Part shown: positions 63,901-64,000 of the stretch, piece by piece
How positions within the stretch are numbered: position 1 is the first letter of the stretch
Layout of the letters: every line of letters starts with the position of its first letter
Assembly (NCBI RefSeq): GCF_000006565.2
Contig: NC_031476.1
Location: 5,517,900-5,581,899, forward strand
Direction of reading: 5' to 3'
DNA: 64,000 nucleotides
Source: Toxoplasma gondii ME49
Lineage: Eukaryota > Apicomplexa > Conoidasida > Eucoccidiorida > Sarcocystidae
Position numbers and translations under genes: made by a program
The notes under the pieces: model-generated
The model's input: only the letters and a program-made list of their open reading frames with translations
What the model was told of the DNA's origin: nothing
Databases searched by the model: none

Positions 63901-64000
63901 CTGTATGCACACACACCACGAAACGGATGGAAAAACTGAGCCTGACATTAGGCAGCGTTTGCATCTTATTGTTTACGGTTTCGGCCCCCAGGCTTCGCGC

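Overview
This window is nuclear DNA of a eukaryotic parasite. The sequence suggests a coccidian apicomplexan of the Toxoplasma/Hammondia/Neospora group. The clues are genes broken by many short GT-AG introns, very long Ser/Pro/Arg- and Glu-rich low-complexity protein segments, secreted proteins with signal peptides, a rhoptry/microneme-type M16 metalloprotease (toxolysin family), a phosphatidylserine decarboxylase with a secretory signal, and a gene for axonemal dynein assembly in an organism otherwise rich in secretion genes. Species cannot be fixed from this window alone. I see no bacterial features (operons, ribosome binding sites, CRISPR, IS elements), no tRNA or rRNA genes and no intact transposon.

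Layout from left to right. 1-2418: no recognised gene. 2419-17038 (+): about 13 exons encoding a giant (~3270 residue) membrane protein with a clostripain-family (C11) cysteine peptidase core, furin-like Cys motifs, an LNR/Notch module, EGF modules, one C-terminal transmembrane helix and a Cys-rich tail. 17039-19501: convergent intergenic gap. 19502-27928 (-): secreted phosphatidylserine decarboxylase, about 16 exons. 29337-30383 (-): two-AN1-finger protein of the ZFAND1/Cuz1 type. 30759-32991 (-): exon-like blocks of a poorly defined gene or genes, the first with a signal peptide. 34704 to at least 40034 (+): WDR26/GID7-type LisH-CTLH-WD40 subunit of the GID/CTLH ubiquitin ligase. 42880-44060 (+): apparently decayed gene. 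46630-54756 (+): 12-exon secreted M16 metalloprotease with a 33-bp minisatellite inside its coding sequence. 56538-58575 (+): six-exon secreted protein of unknown function. 59619-62201 (+): CFAP298 homologue, with one GC-AG intron. 63667-63900 (-): last exon of a gene that enters from beyond the right edge.

Exon borders were worked out by hand from splice-site consensus, reading-frame continuity across each junction and family consensus. For the C11 gene, the PSD (one small exon aside), the M16 protease, the secreted unknown and CFAP298, the exon phases add up to an unbroken frame from ATG to stop. Each gene appears to be its own transcription unit. The shared theme is secretory-pathway and surface biology (C11, PSD, M16, the unknown secreted protein) beside housekeeping ubiquitin/proteasome genes (AN1, GID7) and a flagellar gene. 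I do not infer that they act as one system.
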